64,000 nucleotides of DNA from Cellvibrio zantedeschiae (GCF_014652535.1 NZ_BMYZ01000001.1:1364001-1428000), one strand, 5' to 3'. Shown: positions 1-14,432, counted from the first letter of the stretch. Numbers and translations are program-made. The notes: generated by a model not told the origin, from the sequence alone.

Positions 1-83
1 TATGTAACTAAAATAGAATATCAGAAGTGATCTGAAAGACTCGCCATTCCGTGAAAGCCGGAGACGGCGAATCCTTAGATTTG

Positions 84-2021
84 TTAAGCTTGCTTGTGGT
101 TAAAAACCTCTAAATAAAATTCCAGTTCTGCTTCAATCGCTTTTTGAATCGTTTCTGCCTGCCTGAAACCATGGCCTTCTTCTGCAAAGGTCACGTAGGC
201 TGTTTTAATTCCTTTTGATCTTAATGCTGCAACCATAGCCTCTGCTTGATTCGGTGGTACAACTTTATCCTTTAACCCCTGTAAAAAAATCACCGGACAA
301 TTTAATTGCTCAATGTGATGAATAGGTGAGCGAGCGCGATAAAGGTCTTGTCGTGCTGGGTATTCGCCTACCAAAGAATCCAAATAACGCGCTTCAAATT
401 TATGGGTGTCTTTGGCAAGTGCTTCCAGGTCGCCAATACCATATAAACTTGCACCGGCCTTAAAAGTATCGCTAAAGGTGAGTGCTGCAAGTACAGTGTA
501 ACCACCTGCGCTGCTACCGCGAATGGCGACTTTGTTTTTATCAACCAAGCCGCGTTCAATTAAATAGCGCGCGCCGCTGCATACATCAATAACATCAGTT
601 ACACCCCAATTATTTTTTAAACGATCACGATATTCACGGCCATAACCCGTGCTGCCGCGATAATTCACATCCAACACCGCAAAGCCACGGCTGGTCCAAA
701 ATTGAATTTTAATATTAAGCGATGTTTCTGTTGCGCCAGTGGGACCACCGTGACACATCACAATCAGTGGTGGGCGTAAGTTTTGAGGAATGATGGCGCT
801 TTTATTTTTAGGTGCGTAATAAAATCCATGAGCAATTTCGCCATCGGTTGTCGCAAAGCTAATAGCCTCAGGTTGGGCAATATCATCACTGCTTAATAGG
901 CCGGGATTTGCGGGAAGTACAGCTTTTATTTGGTGCTTGTAAAAACGATAAAGGACAGTGGATTGAACGGCGCCAGCTGCCAGGAAGTATGCCTGTGAGT
1001 TGTAGCAGTGAACACCCGCAATATCTTTAAAATCATTTGGAATTGTCGTGAGCGATTTATTTGGGATATTGATTAAGCCCAGATTCCATTGTCCCTTTTG
1101 GCTAAAACAACAAAATATTTCTGTGTGATTAAGGAACCCATAAGTGCTCATACCGAATATCCATTGCGGTGTTGCAAACTCCGCGGGCATATCACAAATA
1201 CAGTCGACAATGTCTAGTTTGTCAGTGCTAGGGCTTTGGGCGCGATTACCGTCGGCGCTATTGAAAGTATGGCGATAAATATTCCACCAGTTATTGCGAT
1301 CAGAGACAAAAAATAATTCGTCGTTTGGCGACCATTGGGGTTGGAACACAGATTCTGTTTTGCTGCCTGCAATAAATTGTGTGGTAGTGATATCTCCCGC
1401 AGCATTGATGCTTGCACAGTAGCATTCGCTACCATCCCATGGCATTTGCGGATGGTTCCAGCATAAGTAACTTAATTTATCGCTGGTGGAATTTAAACGC
1501 GGATTGCTGTAAAAATCGGCTCCGCTCACCAATACTTGTACATTGCCTTTTAAATCAATCGCCACAATTTCACTGCGCTCATAGATTTGTGCGGCGTGAT
1601 TCGCGTGGGTGTGGTCTTCACGAATACATATTAAACGCTGCCTTCTTTGGTCCCAGCAAAAATCAGCGTATCGATAATTATCCGGTGCTGAAAGCGCTTC
1701 TAATGTATGTGTTGCACGGTCAATTACATAAATACCTTGGTCGGCATCCAGCACACAAAAAATACGCTCAGGCGTTACCAAATAACTTGAACCACCATAT
1801 TCGTGTGCACGTGAGCGAACGCTATGAGGCGCCGCTAATACATCTTGACGCGCGCCATTGGTGAATAATTGAACTAAAGCGTTGCGGCCTTTTTCAGCCG
1901 GGCGTGATTCAAGCCAAAACACATCCAGGCCACAGGCTTGAGGCTCACTGATTTTGGCGCTCTGTTGCGTCAACATTTCTGCGGTTATGGGTGAAGGCCA
2001 ATTTCCGTAAGTATTAGTCAT
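84..2021 (-). CDS. S9 family prolyl oligopeptidase-like peptidase
   Basis: Predicted serine peptidase of about 645 residues in the acylaminoacyl/dipeptidyl peptidase S9 group, which cleaves short peptides. The N-terminal two thirds look like the beta-propeller (TolB-like blades). The C-terminal alpha/beta hydrolase domain carries the nucleophile motif GSSAGG, an Asp region LKDKVVPP and a catalytic His in EEGHGF. The frame is open further upstream to 2174, but that extension would overlap tilS and lacks family character, so the ATG at 2021 (MTNTYGNW) is preferred. No signal peptide is evident, so it is probably cytoplasmic. It diverges from tilS, where many relatives carry accA. The exact substrate cannot be told from sequence. 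Confidence 0.88.
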   Translation of the reverse strand: MTNTYGNWPSPITAEMLTQQSAKISEPQACGLDVFWLESRPAEKGRNALVQLFTNGARQDVLAAPHSVRSRAHEYGGSSYLVTPERIFCVLDADQGIYVIDRATHTLEALSAPDNYRYADFCWDQRRQRLICIREDHTHANHAAQIYERSEIVAIDLKGNVQVLVSGADFYSNPRLNSTSDKLSYLCWNHPQMPWDGSECYCASINAAGDITTTQFIAGSKTESVFQPQWSPNDELFFVSDRNNWWNIYRHTFNSADGNRAQSPSTDKLDIVDCICDMPAEFATPQWIFGMSTYGFLNHTEIFCCFSQKGQWNLGLINIPNKSLTTIPNDFKDIAGVHCYNSQAYFLAAGAVQSTVLYRFYKHQIKAVLPANPGLLSSDDIAQPEAISFATTDGEIAHGFYYAPKNKSAIIPQNLRPPLIVMCHGGPTGATETSLNIKIQFWTSRGFAVLDVNYRGSTGYGREYRDRLKNNWGVTDVIDVCSGARYLIERGLVDKNKVAIRGSSAGGYTVLAALTFSDTFKAGASLYGIGDLEALAKDTHKFEARYLDSLVGEYPARQDLYRARSPIHHIEQLNCPVIFLQGLKDKVVPPNQAEAMVAALRSKGIKTAYVTFAEEGHGFRQAETIQKAIEAELEFYLEVFNHKQA

Positions 2022-2142
2022 TGATGAAGCCCAGCAATTTCTGATGATGTATTGTGGCGGCTCCAGAAATTCTTTTACAGTTTTTATTTCTCCCAATTTC
2101 CGCTTTAATGGCGCATTGTTGGTCAAGAACCCAATCCATTTT

Positions 2143-3492
2143 ATGAACTTTTCACCTGCCAAGTTGCTGCCCAAGCTTCCACAAACATCGCCGAATGTTT
2201 GGTGGGTCGCGTTATCTGGCGGGCTGGATTCTTGTGTTTTATTGCATTCGCTCGCGGCTTTACAGCTGCCCGTTAAGCTGCACGCTTTACACGTTAATCA
2301 CCAGATTTCTCCCAATGCAAATGCATGGCAACAACATTGTGCGGATTTGTGTGCAAGGCTAAACATTCCCTTTACGGCAGTGAGTGTTCATGTTGAAAAT
2401 AGCGGGCGCGGGATTGAAGATGCTGCGCGTGAAGCGCGATATAAAGTATTCGAGCAACATCTTGCGGAGGGGGATTATCTGCTCACTGCTCACCATGGAG
2501 ATGACCAAACCGAAACCATGCTGCTGCGCCTCATGCGCGGTACCGGTCCCCGCGGTCTGGCCGCCATGGCCCAGCAGCGGCCTCTAGGTGCAGGTATCTT
2601 GTATCGCCCGCTGTTAAGTTTCATGCGGGCCGATCTGGAAGCCTACGCGCAAGCTGCCGATTTGAGTTGGGTTAATGATGAAAGCAATGCTAATGACCAT
2701 TACGACCGCAACTACCTCCGCAATCAGGTGATGCCGCTATTGCGTAATCGCTGGCCATCGTTCGCGAACAAATGGCAACAGACCGCTGATTTATGTGCTG
2801 CCAATGAAGCTTTAATTGAGGAATTGGCGGTACAGGATTTAGCTTTAGCTGATTTTAATCTTGAGCTTGTAGGCACCAGTATCAGCCTTGCGTATCTCGA
2901 AGGGCTATCTGTCAGTCGTCGCCACAACCTGGTCCGTAATTGGTTGCGCAGACAAGGCTTGAGTACTCCGGAGCAGCAGCATCTGGATCAAATCGAACAG
3001 CAAATTATTGCTGCCAGACAGGATGCAGAGACTCAGGTAACTTGGGGCAATGTGTCGTTACGCGTTTATCGGAACAGAGTCTATGCATTGCCTTCTGCTA
3101 ATTTACCGTCCGTACCTGAAATCTTGCCCAGCTTTGCCCCTGTTATTGAATTGCCATCAGGTTTCCAGCTTAGGTTTGAGTTGCGAGAAAGAGACGCGAA
3201 ACCTTTGTTAAAAGCCGATCTTCTGTTAAAAGCCGATCTTCCCAATTTGCATTGCCGTTTTCGCCAGGGCGGTGAGCGCTGCAAACCCACTGGACGTAAC
3301 CACTCCCAGACTTTGAAGCGTTTGTTGCAGGATTACGGTCTGGAGCCTTGGTTGCGCGAGAGCCTGCCACTCATTTATAGCGGCGATACTTTGGTGGCCG
3401 TAGCAGATCTGTGGATTTGCGAGGGTTACCAGGCCGAGGCGGGCGGTTATTGCCTGAAATACGAGCGAACCTCAAAATCAACTGGCTCATAA
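2143..3492 (+). CDS. tilS: tRNA(Ile)-lysidine synthetase TilS
   Basis: Ligates lysine to C34 of the tRNA-Ile CAU anticodon with ATP, switching codon reading from AUG to AUA. The N-terminal PP-loop motif SGGLDS is at residues 25-30, followed by the HHGDDQTETMLLRL block and, at the C terminus, the TilS-C region (CRFRQGGERCKP). Length is about 449 residues, normal for the family. The frame is open back to 2044, but the ATG at 2143 gives the usual short lead before the PP-loop; its ribosome binding site is weak. A perfect 18-bp tandem duplication at 3206-3241 duplicates the residues LLKADL just before the C-terminal domain. pyrG follows in the same direction, as in related genomes. Confidence 0.95.
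   Translation: MNFSPAKLLPKLPQTSPNVWWVALSGGLDSCVLLHSLAALQLPVKLHALHVNHQISPNANAWQQHCADLCARLNIPFTAVSVHVENSGRGIEDAAREARYKVFEQHLAEGDYLLTAHHGDDQTETMLLRLMRGTGPRGLAAMAQQRPLGAGILYRPLLSFMRADLEAYAQAADLSWVNDESNANDHYDRNYLRNQVMPLLRNRWPSFANKWQQTADLCAANEALIEELAVQDLALADFNLELVGTSISLAYLEGLSVSRRHNLVRNWLRRQGLSTPEQQHLDQIEQQIIAARQDAETQVTWGNVSLRVYRNRVYALPSANLPSVPEILPSFAPVIELPSGFQLRFELRERDAKPLLKADLLLKADLPNLHCRFRQGGERCKPTGRNHSQTLKRLLQDYGLEPWLRESLPLIYSGDTLVAVADLWICEGYQAEAGGYCLKYERTSKSTGS
3206..3241 (+). repeat. perfect 2 x 18-bp tandem duplication inside tilS
   Basis: Two identical 18-bp units (3206-3223 and 3224-3241) in frame, giving a duplicated six-residue stretch in TilS between the central and C-terminal domains. 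No mismatch is seen, so the event looks recent. The reading frame is kept. Confidence 0.9.
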
Positions 3493-3513
3493 GACAGCTT
3501 TTCGTTGAGCCAG
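3482..3513 (+). other. hairpin at the end of tilS
   Basis: Eight-base stem (3482-3489 with 3506-3513) spanning the tilS stop codon, loop of 16 bases. No T-tract follows, so it is not a convincing intrinsic terminator. It may protect the transcript end or attenuate read-through into pyrG. Confidence 0.35.
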
Positions 3514-3555
3514 CATCCTCTTTCGGGTAGACTGGCGCCCCGTCCTGAAAGATAA

Positions 3556-5268
<1,713 letters not shown>

Positions 5269-5312
5269 AGTTTGAATCTAAAATATTTGAAGTGTAAATC
5301 CCGGAGTTAGTC

Positions 5313-6828
<1,516 letters not shown>

Positions 6829-6905
6829 GACGCTGGATTCCCAGTGGGAATAACAGTGTAGTTACAACGACATTCGAAGAAGATGTCATTGCACGATAAA
6901 AGACT

Positions 6906-8256
<1,351 letters not shown>

Positions 8257-8267
8257 GTTGTTAAAAA

Positions 8268-8298
8268 ACAAAGGCCGACTAGTTCGGCCTTTGTTTTT
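8268..8298 (+). terminator. rho-independent terminator of eno
   Basis: GC-rich stem AAGGCCGA / TCGGCCTT, extended by A-T pairs (8268-8278 with 8284-8294), short loop, then a T-rich run. Confidence 0.9.
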
Positions 8299-8347
8299 AT
8301 GTGCTGATTTTTATTTAGTAAATTTTTAACTCCATAATAAATATACT

Positions 8348-8635
8348 ATGAAGTGGCTTTTTGCAGTTTTATTGATTTTACTCGCTGCACTCCAATATCG
8401 CCTTTGGCAAGGTGAGGGGAGTCTTGCGCATGCTGCAAAATTAGAGCGCGATATAAAACAGCAGCAAGCTGAGAATGACCGTATGCGTGAACGTAACCGC
8501 ATATTGGATGTAGAAGTACAGGATTTAAAATCGGGTGCGGATAGCGTGGAAGAGCGTGCACGCAACGATATAGGCATGATTAAAAAAGACGAGACCTTTT
8601 TTATGATTCCCGCCAAGAAAAAATCTGAACAGTAA
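8348..8635 (+). CDS. ftsB: cell division protein FtsB
   Basis: Small bitopic divisome protein of 95 residues that forms a complex with FtsL and FtsQ. It has a short cytoplasmic end, one membrane helix (residues 3-15), then a periplasmic coiled coil (LERDIKQQQAENDRMRERNRIL) and the conserved EERARNDIGMIKKDETFF region. Its stop codon overlaps the ispD start (TAATG), so the two are translationally coupled. The eno-ftsB-ispD-ispF order is the common gammaproteobacterial one. Confidence 0.93.
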   Translation: MKWLFAVLLILLAALQYRLWQGEGSLAHAAKLERDIKQQQAENDRMRERNRILDVEVQDLKSGADSVEERARNDIGMIKKDETFFMIPAKKKSEQ

Positions 8636-9354
8636 TGCCCCTATTAACTCCTCCTCGTTATTGGTTTGTTATTCCTGCTGCAGGAATAGGTGCGCGTATG
8701 GGCGCAGGCAAACCAAAACAATATTTGATGCTCGGCGACAAAACAATTCTTGAGCATACGCTATTGCGTATTTTAGCCCTGCCAGGTTTAGCGGGAATTG
8801 TTGTTCCTTTAAGTAGTGAAGATAGTTATTGGACATCATTAACAATTCTTCAACATCCTTTAGTGCATACCATTCACGGCGGCACAACGCGTGCTGATTC
8901 AGTGTTGAGTGGCTTAGATTATTTGGCAGATAAATCTCACGCCTTGGATTGGGTTTTGGTTCATGATGCTGCGCGCCCATGTGTAACCGTGGAAAATATT
9001 CAAACACTTTGCAATGAACTTTCTGATAGCGATATTGGTGGGATTTTAGCTGTGCCTGTTAGCGACACGCTTAAGCAGGTAGTTAACAAAAAAGAAATAC
9101 AAACCACAGTTGATCGCAGCGCATTGTGGCAAGCACAAACTCCACAAATGTTCCGTTATAAGTTGTTGCGCGATTGTTTAACGCAAACTATCGCGAACAA
9201 TGAAACTATCACTGATGAGTCTTCTGCCATAGAATTGTGCGGATATAAACCGCTCGTTGTTGAAGGTCGAGCTGACAATATCAAGATCACTCGTCCTGAC
9301 GATTTATTATTAGCTGAGTTTATTTTGCAGCAGCAACAGAAAAGCCATGTTTAG
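8635..9354 (+). CDS. ispD: 2-C-methyl-D-erythritol 4-phosphate cytidylyltransferase
   Basis: Third enzyme of the MEP isoprenoid pathway: joins CTP and MEP into CDP-ME. Length is 239 residues with the nucleotide-binding start [18 protein letters not shown], the VHDAARPC motif, the [13 protein letters not shown]-like segment and the C-terminal [12 protein letters not shown]. Translation is coupled to ftsB by a one-base overlap, and ispF follows almost at once. Confidence 0.96.
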   Translation: MPLLTPPRYWFVIPAAGIGARMGAGKPKQYLMLGDKTILEHTLLRILALPGLAGIVVPLSSEDSYWTSLTILQHPLVHTIHGGTTRADSVLSGLDYLADKSHALDWVLVHDAARPCVTVENIQTLCNELSDSDIGGILAVPVSDTLKQVVNKKEIQTTVDRSALWQAQTPQMFRYKLLRDCLTQTIANNETITDESSAIELCGYKPLVVEGRADNIKITRPDDLLLAEFILQQQQKSHV

Positions 9355-9364
9355 AGAAGTCATT

Positions 9365-9838
9365 ATGAGAATTGGTCACGGTTATGACGTCCACGCTTTT
9401 GGCGATGGCGATAAAATTGTTATCGGTGGTGCAGTTATTCCACATTCTCGCGGTTTAATCGCGCATTCAGATGGGGATGTTTTACTGCACGCGCTATGCG
9501 ATGCACTTTTAGGTGCAGCTGCACTCGGTGATATAGGTAAACATTTTCCCGATACAGATATGCAGTACCGCAATGCCGATAGTCGTTCTTTGTTGCGCAT
9601 GGTTTATGCAAAAGTAAAAGCCAAGGGTTGGAAGCTTGAAAATGCAGATATGACCATTGTGGCGCAAAAGCCGCGCATGGCAAACTACATTCCGCATATG
9701 GTGGAAAATATTGCTGCTGATTTACAGTCAATAAATGATCAAATCAACGTGAAAGCTACCACCACTGAAAAATTGGGTTTTACCGGGCGTGAAGAAGGTA
9801 TTGCCGCTTACGCAGTTGTTCTTTTGTCAAAAATTTAA
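9365..9838 (+). CDS. ispF: 2-C-methyl-D-erythritol 2,4-cyclodiphosphate synthase
   Basis: Cyclises CDP-ME 2-phosphate to MEcPP in the MEP pathway. Length is 157 residues, with the zinc-site segment GHGYDVHAF, the [19 protein letters not shown] motif and the C-terminal [15 protein letters not shown]. The frame extends to an ATG at 9347 inside ispD, but the ATG at 9365 matches the family N terminus ([10 protein letters not shown]) and has a ribosome binding site (AGAGAAG). Confidence 0.96.
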   Translation: MRIGHGYDVHAFGDGDKIVIGGAVIPHSRGLIAHSDGDVLLHALCDALLGAAALGDIGKHFPDTDMQYRNADSRSLLRMVYAKVKAKGWKLENADMTIVAQKPRMANYIPHMVENIAADLQSINDQINVKATTTEKLGFTGREEGIAAYAVVLLSKI

Positions 9839-9856
9839 ATTCGATCTTCCTGTTTT

Positions 9857-9899
9857 AAATCCAACATCTAAAAATGGAATGTTGGATTTTTTATTTTTC
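9857..9899 (+). terminator. terminator after ispF
   Basis: Eleven-base stem AAATCCAACAT (9857-9867) with ATGTTGGATTT (9879-9889), loop of 11, followed by a T-rich run. Confidence 0.85.
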
Positions 9900-9917
9900 C
9901 TTCATTGAAAGTATTTT

Positions 9918-10904
9918 ATGCAAAGTAATTTTTCATTGGATTTTCCTTACGCCTACGGTCAGCCAGAGGTAACAGCAAATTTTCGTGTTGAGCCAGAAGA
10001 CTTTCAGGTTGATGAAAATTTAGGTTTTGCACCAATAGGTGAGGGTGAGCACGTTTACTTACATATTTGGAAACGCGGTGAAAATACTGCCTGGGTTGCA
10101 GAGAAAATTGCAGAGCTGGCGCAAGTGCAAGTTATGGATGTTGGCTATTGCGGTCGCAAAGATCGTCACGCCGTTACAACTCAATGGTTTAGTATTTATT
10201 TACCTAAAAAAGAACTTGAACCCGCTTGGTCTGCGCTGAACTCTGAATATATAAAAATTCTATCTATTGGCCGCCATCAACATAAGTTGCGTCGTGGCGA
10301 TCACGACACTAATAGTTTTATTATTCGTTTACGCAATTTGGCTCCAGTGGATAAAACTGCTTTAGAACAAAAAATTGAAAAGATATTCGCACAAGGTGTT
10401 CCCAATTATTATGGTGAGCAAAGATTTGGCCGTAATGGAAATAATCTTCCCGAAGCACAAGCAATTTTGGTAGAAGGTAAGCGAATTCGCGACAAACAAA
10501 AGCGTGGACTAATTTTGTCCGCAGCTCGCTCTTATTTATTTAATCAGGTCTTGGCAGCACGTATTTGTGCAAATAATTGGCAAGCACTTCTGGAGGGCGA
10601 GCCACAAACATATCCTTCAGCACCTTTATGGGGGCGTGGCCGTTCAGCTGCAACGGGAGAAGCCTTACAACTGGAAAAAACTACATTGGAGCCTTGGGCT
10701 GATTGGTGTAATGGTTTGGAGCACGCGGGCTTATCGCAAGAACGTCGAACGTTGATGTTAAAACCGGAAGCAACTTCGTGGCGCTGGATAGACAACGATC
10801 TTGAAGTCAGTTTCAAATTGGGTAGTGGTGAATTCGCTACAACAATTTTGCGCGAATTAGCGATTTTACAATCGGCGATAAAAACAGAACCAGCTTCTGT
10901 GTGA
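9918..10904 (+). CDS. truD: tRNA pseudouridine(13) synthase TruD
   Basis: Makes pseudouridine 13 in tRNA-Glu. Length is 328 residues with the TruD signatures [12 protein letters not shown] (catalytic Asp in GRKDRHA) and [14 protein letters not shown]. It is somewhat shorter than the E. coli enzyme but ends in a complete C-terminal domain. In many relatives surE follows and overlaps truD; here only 61 bases separate it from pcm. Confidence 0.94.
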   Translation: MQSNFSLDFPYAYGQPEVTANFRVEPEDFQVDENLGFAPIGEGEHVYLHIWKRGENTAWVAEKIAELAQVQVMDVGYCGRKDRHAVTTQWFSIYLPKKELEPAWSALNSEYIKILSIGRHQHKLRRGDHDTNSFIIRLRNLAPVDKTALEQKIEKIFAQGVPNYYGEQRFGRNGNNLPEAQAILVEGKRIRDKQKRGLILSAARSYLFNQVLAARICANNWQALLEGEPQTYPSAPLWGRGRSAATGEALQLEKTTLEPWADWCNGLEHAGLSQERRTLMLKPEATSWRWIDNDLEVSFKLGSGEFATTILRELAILQSAIKTEPASV

Positions 10905-10965
10905 TATAGTTGACGCTTTAATAAGCGCGTTAATTTTAATAAATTCAAACGGGGGAGGGCTAATA

Positions 10966-11637
10966 ATGAGTGACTTGATGTTGCAAGGTGTCGGCATGAC
11001 TTCTGCCCGAACTCGTGATCGTTTGATACAGCGTTTGGTTGACCAAGGCGTAACCAACATGCGTGTGTTGGATGTTATGCGCAACACGCCGCGCCATATA
11101 TTCCTCGATGAAGCGCTGGCTCATCGCGCCTACGAAGATACTGCGTTGCCTATCGGCCACGGCCAGACTTTATCTCAACCATATACCGTCGCACGCATGA
11201 CCGAAATTTTACTCGGTGCGGCAGGAAAATTGGATAAGGTTTTGGAAGTGGGTACAGGCTCAGGCTATCAAACCACTGTTTTAGCCCAATTGGTTCCCCA
11301 GGTTTATAGCGTAGAACGTATTAAACCTTTGCAAGATAAGGCGCGAGAGCGTTTGCGCCAGTTGGGTTTACGCAATGTAAGCCTTCGCCATGCAGATGGC
11401 GGTTTCGGTTGGCCGGAAATGGGGCCTTACGAAGGCATATTGAGTACCGCAGCTCCTCATGCGGTTCCGCAAGAACTATTGAAACAACTCGCTCCATCTG
11501 GAGTGTTGGTAATTCCCATTGGCGGAAGAGAGCAGCACCTGCATCTTATTATGCGCGATGGCGATAGTGACAATTTCGTTACTCGCGTTATTGAACCGGT
11601 AAAGTTTGTCCCCCTCGTTTCCGGTACTTCTCGCTAA
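10966..11637 (+). CDS. pcm: protein-L-isoaspartate O-methyltransferase
   Basis: Repairs isoaspartyl residues in aged proteins with S-adenosylmethionine. Length is 223 residues, with the [29 protein letters not shown] block typical of PCMT (only part of it quoted elsewhere) and the SAM motif [12 protein letters not shown]. The ATG at 10966 has a strong purine-rich ribosome binding site (GGGGGAGGG). It precedes nlpD and rpoS as in pseudomonads. Its usual partner surE is missing here. Confidence 0.95.
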   Translation: MSDLMLQGVGMTSARTRDRLIQRLVDQGVTNMRVLDVMRNTPRHIFLDEALAHRAYEDTALPIGHGQTLSQPYTVARMTEILLGAAGKLDKVLEVGTGSGYQTTVLAQLVPQVYSVERIKPLQDKARERLRQLGLRNVSLRHADGGFGWPEMGPYEGILSTAAPHAVPQELLKQLAPSGVLVIPIGGREQHLHLIMRDGDSDNFVTRVIEPVKFVPLVSGTSR

Positions 11638-11779
11638 AATCCCTCCGCGATTTTGTTTTTTTATCCTTGATATTCAAATTGCCTAAATACAAGATTCGCG
11701 TTTAACTTGTGCATGACTATTTCAAAAACGGATTAAAAACTCCTAATTGGCGATTAATTAACCACTAATGGTGCACATT

Positions 11780-11820
11780 TATATGAAAATTTTAGATAAT
11801 TTTAAAATAAATTTCATATA
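11780..11820. repeat. AT-rich inverted repeat upstream of nlpD
   Basis: Nine-base perfect inverted repeat TATATGAAA (11780-11788) / TTTCATATA (11812-11820) around a 23-base AT-rich centre, about 60 bases before the nlpD start. It may be a regulator site or only part of an AT-rich promoter region. Confidence 0.4.
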
Positions 11821-11878
11821 TTTAGCACTAAAAGATATAACAAAGATCAAAAATTAACCTAATCTCTTGTGCTCTATT

Positions 11879-12676
11879 ATGGGTAAAAAATGGCTAAAAA
11901 GTTCAACTACTGCTTTAAGCATGTTCAGTATATTGATCATTTTTTTAATCGTTTCCTCATGTTCATCCAATCGGGCAGCAGATGTATCTGACCGCTCCAG
12001 TCAACATTCCTATAAAGGAAAAACACACCGTGTGGCCAAGGGCGAAACGCTCTTTTCCATCGCATGGCGTTATGGTGTTGACTTAAAAAAACTCGCTGAA
12101 TTTAATGGTATTAAGTCTCCGTACACAATATATCCTTCGCAACAGATTAAGCTTGATATTCGTGCTTCAAACGGGAGAGCTTCCCAATCTAATGGTGTTG
12201 GTGATGTATCAAAATATCCTGCAACTAAAAATCCTTCTGGCCGTTCAAAAAATGGAACGGCTGTAAGCAGATTGTCATCAAATAGTGATAATTTACAAAG
12301 CTCGCCCAAGTGGCAGTGGCCGGTGCCTGGCAAGCCAATTGCACTTTTTCAGGGCGATTCAGGTTTAAATAAAGGTATTGATCTTAGCGGTAAATTGGGA
12401 GAGCCTGTGCTTGCAGCAGCTTCCGGACGTGTCGTTTACGCAGGAAGTGGGCTGAGTGGGTATGGCAAATTGCTCATCATAAAACACAATGAAACCTTCT
12501 TAAGTGCCTATGCACACAATGATGAAATATCAGTAAAAGAAGGTGATTTAGTTAAAGCTGGGCAAAGAATTGCCGATATGGGTTCAAGCGGTACTGATAG
12601 AGTTAAGCTTCACTTTGAGATTCGTAGCGAAGGTAGTCCAGTGGATCCACTGAAATATTTGCCCAAGCGCCAATAG
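11879..12676 (+). CDS. nlpD: NlpD-type LysM/M23 lipoprotein
   Basis: Outer-membrane lipoprotein that activates the amidase AmiC for septal peptidoglycan splitting. The ATG at 11879 gives 265 residues: signal peptide with lipobox VSSC (Cys at residue 28), a LysM domain (about residues 48-92, HRVAKGETLFSIAWRYGV), a Ser/Asn-rich linker and a C-terminal LytM/M23 domain. The M23 catalytic residues are degenerate (KGIDL and KLHFEIR in place of HxxxD and HxH), as in NlpD/EnvC activators. A TTG at 11867 is an alternative start. rpoS follows, and in relatives the rpoS promoter lies inside or before nlpD. Confidence 0.92.
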   Translation: MGKKWLKSSTTALSMFSILIIFLIVSSCSSNRAADVSDRSSQHSYKGKTHRVAKGETLFSIAWRYGVDLKKLAEFNGIKSPYTIYPSQQIKLDIRASNGRASQSNGVGDVSKYPATKNPSGRSKNGTAVSRLSSNSDNLQSSPKWQWPVPGKPIALFQGDSGLNKGIDLSGKLGEPVLAAASGRVVYAGSGLSGYGKLLIIKHNETFLSAYAHNDEISVKEGDLVKAGQRIADMGSSGTDRVKLHFEIRSEGSPVDPLKYLPKRQ

Positions 12677-12825
12677 AGTTCACACATTCGATAAGTAAAG
12701 ATAAATGGGGTCTGTGAAGCGACTCGTTAACCTGATCCAGAATAAAGAAGTAGGCTGAAGGGAATGGTATAGCTTGGGTGAGCTAGTTCTAACTGGCTAA
12801 ATTTTACGATTTAAGGGGCTGAAAA

Positions 12826-13833
12826 ATGACTTTGCAAACTAAAGAATCAAGCGTATTTGATCGCGACGACGTGTTCATGGCGCAAGAAATTGATTTCGAT
12901 GAAAGTGATATGTTACTGACGGAAGAAGACGAAGTAGTACCGAAAGCAACGCGCTCAGCAGGAATTAGTGAACGAATTGTAGATGACAAGTTTAACAAAA
13001 CCCTCGATGCAACTCAGATTTACCTCAACGAAATTGGATTTTCCCCATTATTAAGTGCAGAAGAAGAAGTCTTCTTCGCTCGCAAAGCCCTGAAAGGTGA
13101 TGAAGCAGCGCGCAAGCGTATGATTGAAAGTAACCTTCGTCTGGTTGTAAAAATTTCCCGTCGTTATGTAAACCGTGGTTTGGCGCTTCTCGATTTAATT
13201 GAAGAAGGCAACCTGGGTTTGATTCGCGCTGTTGAAAAGTTTGACCCCGAGCGCGGCTTCCGTTTTTCTACCTACGCGACTTGGTGGATTCGTCAAACCA
13301 TCGAGCGTGCCATCATGAACCAAACGCGCACTATTCGTTTGCCCATTCATGTTGTTAAAGAATTAAATATTTATCTGCGTGCTGCACGCGAACTTTCCCA
13401 AAAGCTCGATCACGAGCCATCACCAGAAGAAATTGCACATTTATTAGAAAAGCCGGTAGCCGATGTAGAGCGCATGCTGAGCTTGAATGAGCGTGTAACG
13501 TCTATTGATACTCCTATTGGTCCATCGTCTGACAGAACCATCGTTGATACGATTGCCGACACTCATGTTTCAGATCCAGCTGCGATTTTGCAAGAACGCG
13601 ATTTAACGATGAGTTTGGATTCATGGTTAGACGAATTGACTGAAAAGCAACGTGAAGTGCTTTCTCGCCGCTTTGGTTTGCGTGGCCATGAAGTGAGCAC
13701 TTTGGAAGAAGTTGGCCATGAAATTGGTTTGACACGCGAGCGTGTTCGCCAAATTCAAGTAGAAGCATTAAAGCGTCTGCGTGACATTATGGAAAAGCAA
13801 GGTTTGGATAGCGCCGCTTTATTTAGCGCTTAA
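12826..13833 (+). CDS. rpoS: stationary-phase sigma factor RpoS
   Basis: Sigma-38 of RNA polymerase, master of the general stress and stationary-phase response. Length is 335 residues with region 1.2 ([19 protein letters not shown]), region 2 ([19 protein letters not shown]), region 3 and region 4 ([19 protein letters not shown]). A ribosome binding site (AAGGGG) precedes the ATG. The 150-base gap after nlpD may hold a promoter or a leader, but no clear boxes were found. A terminator follows. Confidence 0.97.
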   Translation: MTLQTKESSVFDRDDVFMAQEIDFDESDMLLTEEDEVVPKATRSAGISERIVDDKFNKTLDATQIYLNEIGFSPLLSAEEEVFFARKALKGDEAARKRMIESNLRLVVKISRRYVNRGLALLDLIEEGNLGLIRAVEKFDPERGFRFSTYATWWIRQTIERAIMNQTRTIRLPIHVVKELNIYLRAARELSQKLDHEPSPEEIAHLLEKPVADVERMLSLNERVTSIDTPIGPSSDRTIVDTIADTHVSDPAAILQERDLTMSLDSWLDELTEKQREVLSRRFGLRGHEVSTLEEVGHEIGLTRERVRQIQVEALKRLRDIMEKQGLDSAALFSA

Positions 13834-13851
13834 TCGATTCCAGCTTAAAAA

Positions 13852-13882
13852 CAAAAGGCAGCTTCGGCTGCCTTTGTTGTTT
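13852..13882 (+). terminator. terminator of rpoS
   Basis: Stem AAAGGCAGC (13854-13862) with GCTGCCTTT (13867-13875) closed by a TTCG tetraloop, then a T-rich tail. Confidence 0.92.
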
Positions 13883-13920
13883 CTGGGTATATCTATTCAG
13901 AATTGGATTTTCGGACAATA

Positions 13921-13945
13921 AAAAACCGCGGCTAGCGCGGTTTTT
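13921..13945 (-). terminator. terminator of the mutS-fdxA unit
   Basis: Perfect ten-base stem AAAAACCGCG (13921-13930) with CGCGGTTTTT (13936-13945). The A-run at the left side becomes a T-run on the minus strand, just downstream of fdxA. It can work on both strands. Confidence 0.88.
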
Positions 13946-13963
13946 GGCAATAAATTGGGGCGA

Positions 13964-14287
13964 TTAACGCTCTAAATATTGCAACTTGCCAGGAACGCCA
14001 TCCCATTCAGCGGCATCAGCCGGAGATTCTTTAATCTCGGTAATGTTTGGCCAAACTTCTGCGAGTTCAGCATTAAGCTGCAGGAATCCGGCTTGGTCTT
14101 CCGGTAATTCATCTTCGGAGAAAATGGCACCTACGGGGCATTCGGGCTCACAAAGCGCGCAATCGATACATTCGTCCGGGTGAATAACCAAAAAATTGGG
14201 GCCTTCGTAGAAGCAATCTACCGGGCAGACTTCCACACAATCTGTGTGCTTACATTTAATGCAGTTTTCCCCAACAACAAAAGTCAT
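13964..14287 (-). CDS. fdxA: seven-iron ferredoxin FdxA
   Basis: Low-potential electron carrier of 107 residues with one 3Fe-4S and one 4Fe-4S cluster. Cluster ligands are visible in [18 protein letters not shown] and [15 protein letters not shown]. The C-terminal extension is the usual one for the Azotobacter/Pseudomonas FdI-like family. It lies between mutS and rpoS in the same arrangement as in pseudomonads. Its physiological partner is unknown. Confidence 0.95.
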   Translation of the reverse strand: MTFVVGENCIKCKHTDCVEVCPVDCFYEGPNFLVIHPDECIDCALCEPECPVGAIFSEDELPEDQAGFLQLNAELAEVWPNITEIKESPADAAEWDGVPGKLQYLER

Positions 14288-14432
14288 AGTTGACTCCCCA
14301 CGACAAAATAAAGTTACAACATCAAGAAGCGCGCATTCTAAACAGCCTAGGCTCTTTTGAATAGCATTTTGCGCATTGAGTTTTTACGAGCCTAAGCTGC
14401 GCTCGTCAAAACTCCGGTAAGCTTTTAAAAAA

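Noticed and set aside
1-83. GC-rich paired bases in the first 83 bases suggesting a terminator or riboswitch fragment
   Set aside because: The pairing is weak, there is no T-run in the right place, and no riboswitch consensus could be matched at the window edge.
1412-1864. 150-residue plus-strand frame inside the S9 peptidase gene
   Set aside because: Antisense to a well-conserved peptidase, with unlikely composition and no ribosome binding site.
2022-2174. 51-residue N-terminal extension of the S9 peptidase
   Set aside because: It would overlap the tilS start region on the other strand and does not look like a signal peptide or family sequence.
13834-13963. Possible RsmY-like small RNA between rpoS and fdxA, where Pseudomonas carries rsmY
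   Set aside because: Only two GGA triplets, no promoter and two protein-gene terminators fill the space, so there is no room for a typical multi-GGA RNA.
14344-14398. Imperfect 11-base inverted repeat between mutS and fdxA
   Set aside because: The loop is 33 bases, one pair mismatches and no T-run follows, so a terminator or operator call is not supported.
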